A stretch of 39,173 bases of DNA, from NCBI GenBank assembly GCA_021203515.1, contig JAJQAY010000005.1, positions 1-39,173 of the forward strand, read 5' to 3'. The stretch comes from Bacteroides sp. Lineage in GTDB: Bacteria > Bacteroidota > Bacteroidia > Bacteroidales > Bacteroidaceae. Under the pieces are notes generated by a model that was not told the origin of the DNA, made no database searches, and was given only the letters and a program-made list of their open reading frames with translations. Below, piece by piece: positions 37,758 to 39,173 of this stretch. The translations under genes were made by a program, and so were the position numbers. Positions within the stretch are counted from its first letter, which is position 1. Each line of letters opens with the position of its first letter.

Positions 37758-38340
37758 ATGCTAAGAAAAATAGGATTCTATTTTTTATCATTATGGCTAC
37801 TATTCATTTTTGCAATAGTAATTACTATTAATATTCCAATTTGTCTTAATGAAAATTGGATATATATTGGAACGTGGAATCTTATATCACAAAACATTAT
37901 TTCGATAATAAGTTACTTTCATTAGCTATTGGTATGCTTTCATACTATGATTTCAAATTTATTCTAAAAGGGACTCCTGAATTAGCTTTCACTATCACAG
38001 AGATTAAAGATATAAATTACGAACACTTAACATTTCTTACTACTTATATAATACCTTTGGTGTGCTTTGATTTTGAAAATATCAGGTATCAAATCGTATT
38101 ATTTATTCTCTTAATCGTGACAGGCATCATATATGTAAAAACCAATTTATTTTATGCAAATCCAACTTTAGCGATACTAAAATTTAGAATATACAAAGTT
38201 TCTGGGGCATTTATTAATGGAGACACTCGCAAAAATATTATAATAATAATAAGAGAGAAAGTTGCAAAAGATGATCGAGTAAAATATATAATATTAGATA
38301 ATCGCATTTACTATGCAAAAAAAAATCAACATATAAGTAA
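37758..38340 (+). pseudogene. kwaA: KwaA, membrane component of the Kiwa anti-phage system, one frameshift
   Basis: The ATG at 37758 opens MLRKIGFYFLSLWLLFIFAI, the first of four membrane segments. One T missing near 37917-37920 breaks the frame; the continuation LAIGMLSYYDFKFILKG is open. Further segments are LTFLTTYIIPLVCFDF and IVLFILLIVTGIIYV, then the short conserved end NPTLAILKFRIYKVSG and a cytoplasmic part with DDRVKYIILDNRIYYAKK. About 194 residues, the usual KwaA size, if the nine-A run at 38317-38325 has ten A in nature: then kwaA ends at 38338-38340 and kwaB starts inside it. As written, kwaA runs in frame into kwaB. KwaA is reported to sense phage attachment or injection at the inner membrane and to hold KwaB. 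GC content is very low here. Confidence 0.75.
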
Positions 38341-39173
38341 AGATGAATTAATTCAAAGTATCAATTTTCTTTTTCAAAATAACATTGAAAAACAAATCAT
38401 TATCTATGCATTATTGGAGAACAACGCATATCCTCAAAAATTGGATATTAAAAATGAAAATTTACCAGAACTTATTCAGGTATTTTCAAATGGTATAAAT
38501 AAGCGAATAGTTGAAAAAGAATATACTATTGTCTCTCTGTCAACAGCGGACGAAAGAGGGAATTGCTATTATGAGTATGATTTAGACGAATTACCTGCAG
38601 AAATAGAGTTCTTGAGTACAGTTGTAGGAAATGACAGTCTACAAGTTTTTGACTTTAGAACGAGTAAAATAAATCAAATAAAGTCTCTAATCATTGTTAT
38701 CTCTTCAGGTGACAGCATCATAACTTTGTTCAAGAAGTTGACGCCTGTCGAAAAATAATAGGGCAAGGTAATTTCTTAATGTATAAATCAAATCACAGAT
38801 TTGAAAAATTTGAAGATAATCTTTTAAGAATCAGCCCAAGTTTTCAGATAATAAGTATCAATGGAAAAACTATCATATTAGATTTAGATTTACTTGAAAA
38901 ATTTTCGGTTTTGTAGATGTAATTAAGCGAGAAGCTACTCTAGGTGTAAATGCGATACAGAATATGAATATTATCAGTAACATTGAAATATTAACAGACT
39001 TAATCAATGATGTTAAGTTTGCAAGAAAATTAACAAAAATAGCAAGATACTCCCCTGTTATAACAAAAGCCATACCTAATGCAACAATTATAAACTTTAC
39101 TCAAACACATCCTTCATTAAAAAACGGAATTGTCTGTTTTAATCTTGTGTGTACCGTAAAGACAATATTTGTC
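38313..39173 (+). pseudogene. kwaB: KwaB (DUF4868), Kiwa effector, frameshifts, cut by window end
   Basis: The likely start is ATG 38313 (MQKK, then NQHISKDELIQSINFLF if the A run has ten bases), overlapping kwaA by about 28 bases. DUF4868 marks: YYEYDLDELPAEIEFL, GNDSLQVFDF, SLIIVISSGDSIITLFKKL. One A missing near 38752 and one T missing near 38901 break the frame; the third part has RFEKFEDNLLRISPSF, EKFFGFVDVIKREA, INDVKFARKLTKIARYSPV and INFTQTHPSLK, the conserved C-terminal block. About 287 of ~315 residues are inside the window. KwaB binds DNA and acts with KwaA to halt phage replication and late expression. The last 15 residues before the edge (VCFNLVCTVKTIF) look less regular and may hide another error. 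Confidence 0.8.

Noticed and set aside
37856..38758. A single new 300-residue membrane protein
   Set aside because: The first part matches KwaA and the second KwaB; the apparent unity comes from the nine-A run and an upstream frameshift.

Overview
The window is a piece of Bacteroides-type (Bacteroidales) chromosome. The support is SusC/SusD pairs with a sulfatase and a heparin lyase, an ECF sigma / FecR anti-sigma pair, histone-like HU relatives with low-complexity tails, and promoters of the TAnnTTTG (-7) / TTG (-33) type. Most of it is of moderate GC. The last ~5 kb (34.1-39.2 kb) is clearly more AT-rich and carries replication, mobile and defence genes.

Layout. 1-95: 3' end of a tRNA-Asn and its terminator. 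141-2389: a broken multi-pass membrane protein and a small outer-membrane beta-barrel. 2.5-11.3 kb: PUL 1, an ECF sigma factor, FecR anti-sigma, STN-domain SusC, SusD and a sulfatase, a trans-envelope signalling cassette for a sulfated glycan. 11.3-19.7 kb: single genes (comF, a membrane protein, an esterase, an HU/winged-helix protein, an AraC regulator with a secreted beta-propeller target, a 6-bladed propeller lipoprotein, a Sel1-repeat membrane protein, an unknown membrane-anchored protein). 19.8-20.5 kb: a structured RNA candidate followed by a small helix-turn-helix/coiled-coil gene. 20.9-21.4 kb: an HU-like gene. 21.6-34.0 kb: PUL 2, heparin lyase II (PL21), a DnaQ-like exonuclease on the other strand, SusC, SusD, a DUF4874/DUF4832 lipoprotein, an HGSNAT-like membrane acetyltransferase and a SusE-position surface lipoprotein; together this looks like heparin/heparan sulfate capture and breakdown. 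34.1-36.2 kb: a dnaB-like helicase flanked by two related small-protein remnants, then an HU-like remnant. 36.5-37.6 kb: a Fic protein. 37.8 kb to the end: a Kiwa anti-phage system (kwaA, kwaB), cut by the window edge.

The strangest global property is the state of the reading frames. About 30 single-base indels, nearly all in homopolymer runs, and at least eight premature stops interrupt genes whose translations otherwise continue with clear family similarity. All eight stops are explained by a C:G to T:A change of a Gln or Trp codon. I read the indels mainly as sequence error and the stops as either cytosine-deamination-like damage, base-calling error or genuine decay. For broken genes I give the reconstructed full span and mark where the frame changes.

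Best candidates for something new: the RNA at 19.81-20.00 kb (three hairpins plus a perfect 7-bp loop-loop complement), the three-plus-one array of a 16-bp repeat at 14.70-14.78 kb, the helicase/HU/small-protein island beside Fic and Kiwa, and the nine-A tract where kwaA and kwaB appear fused.
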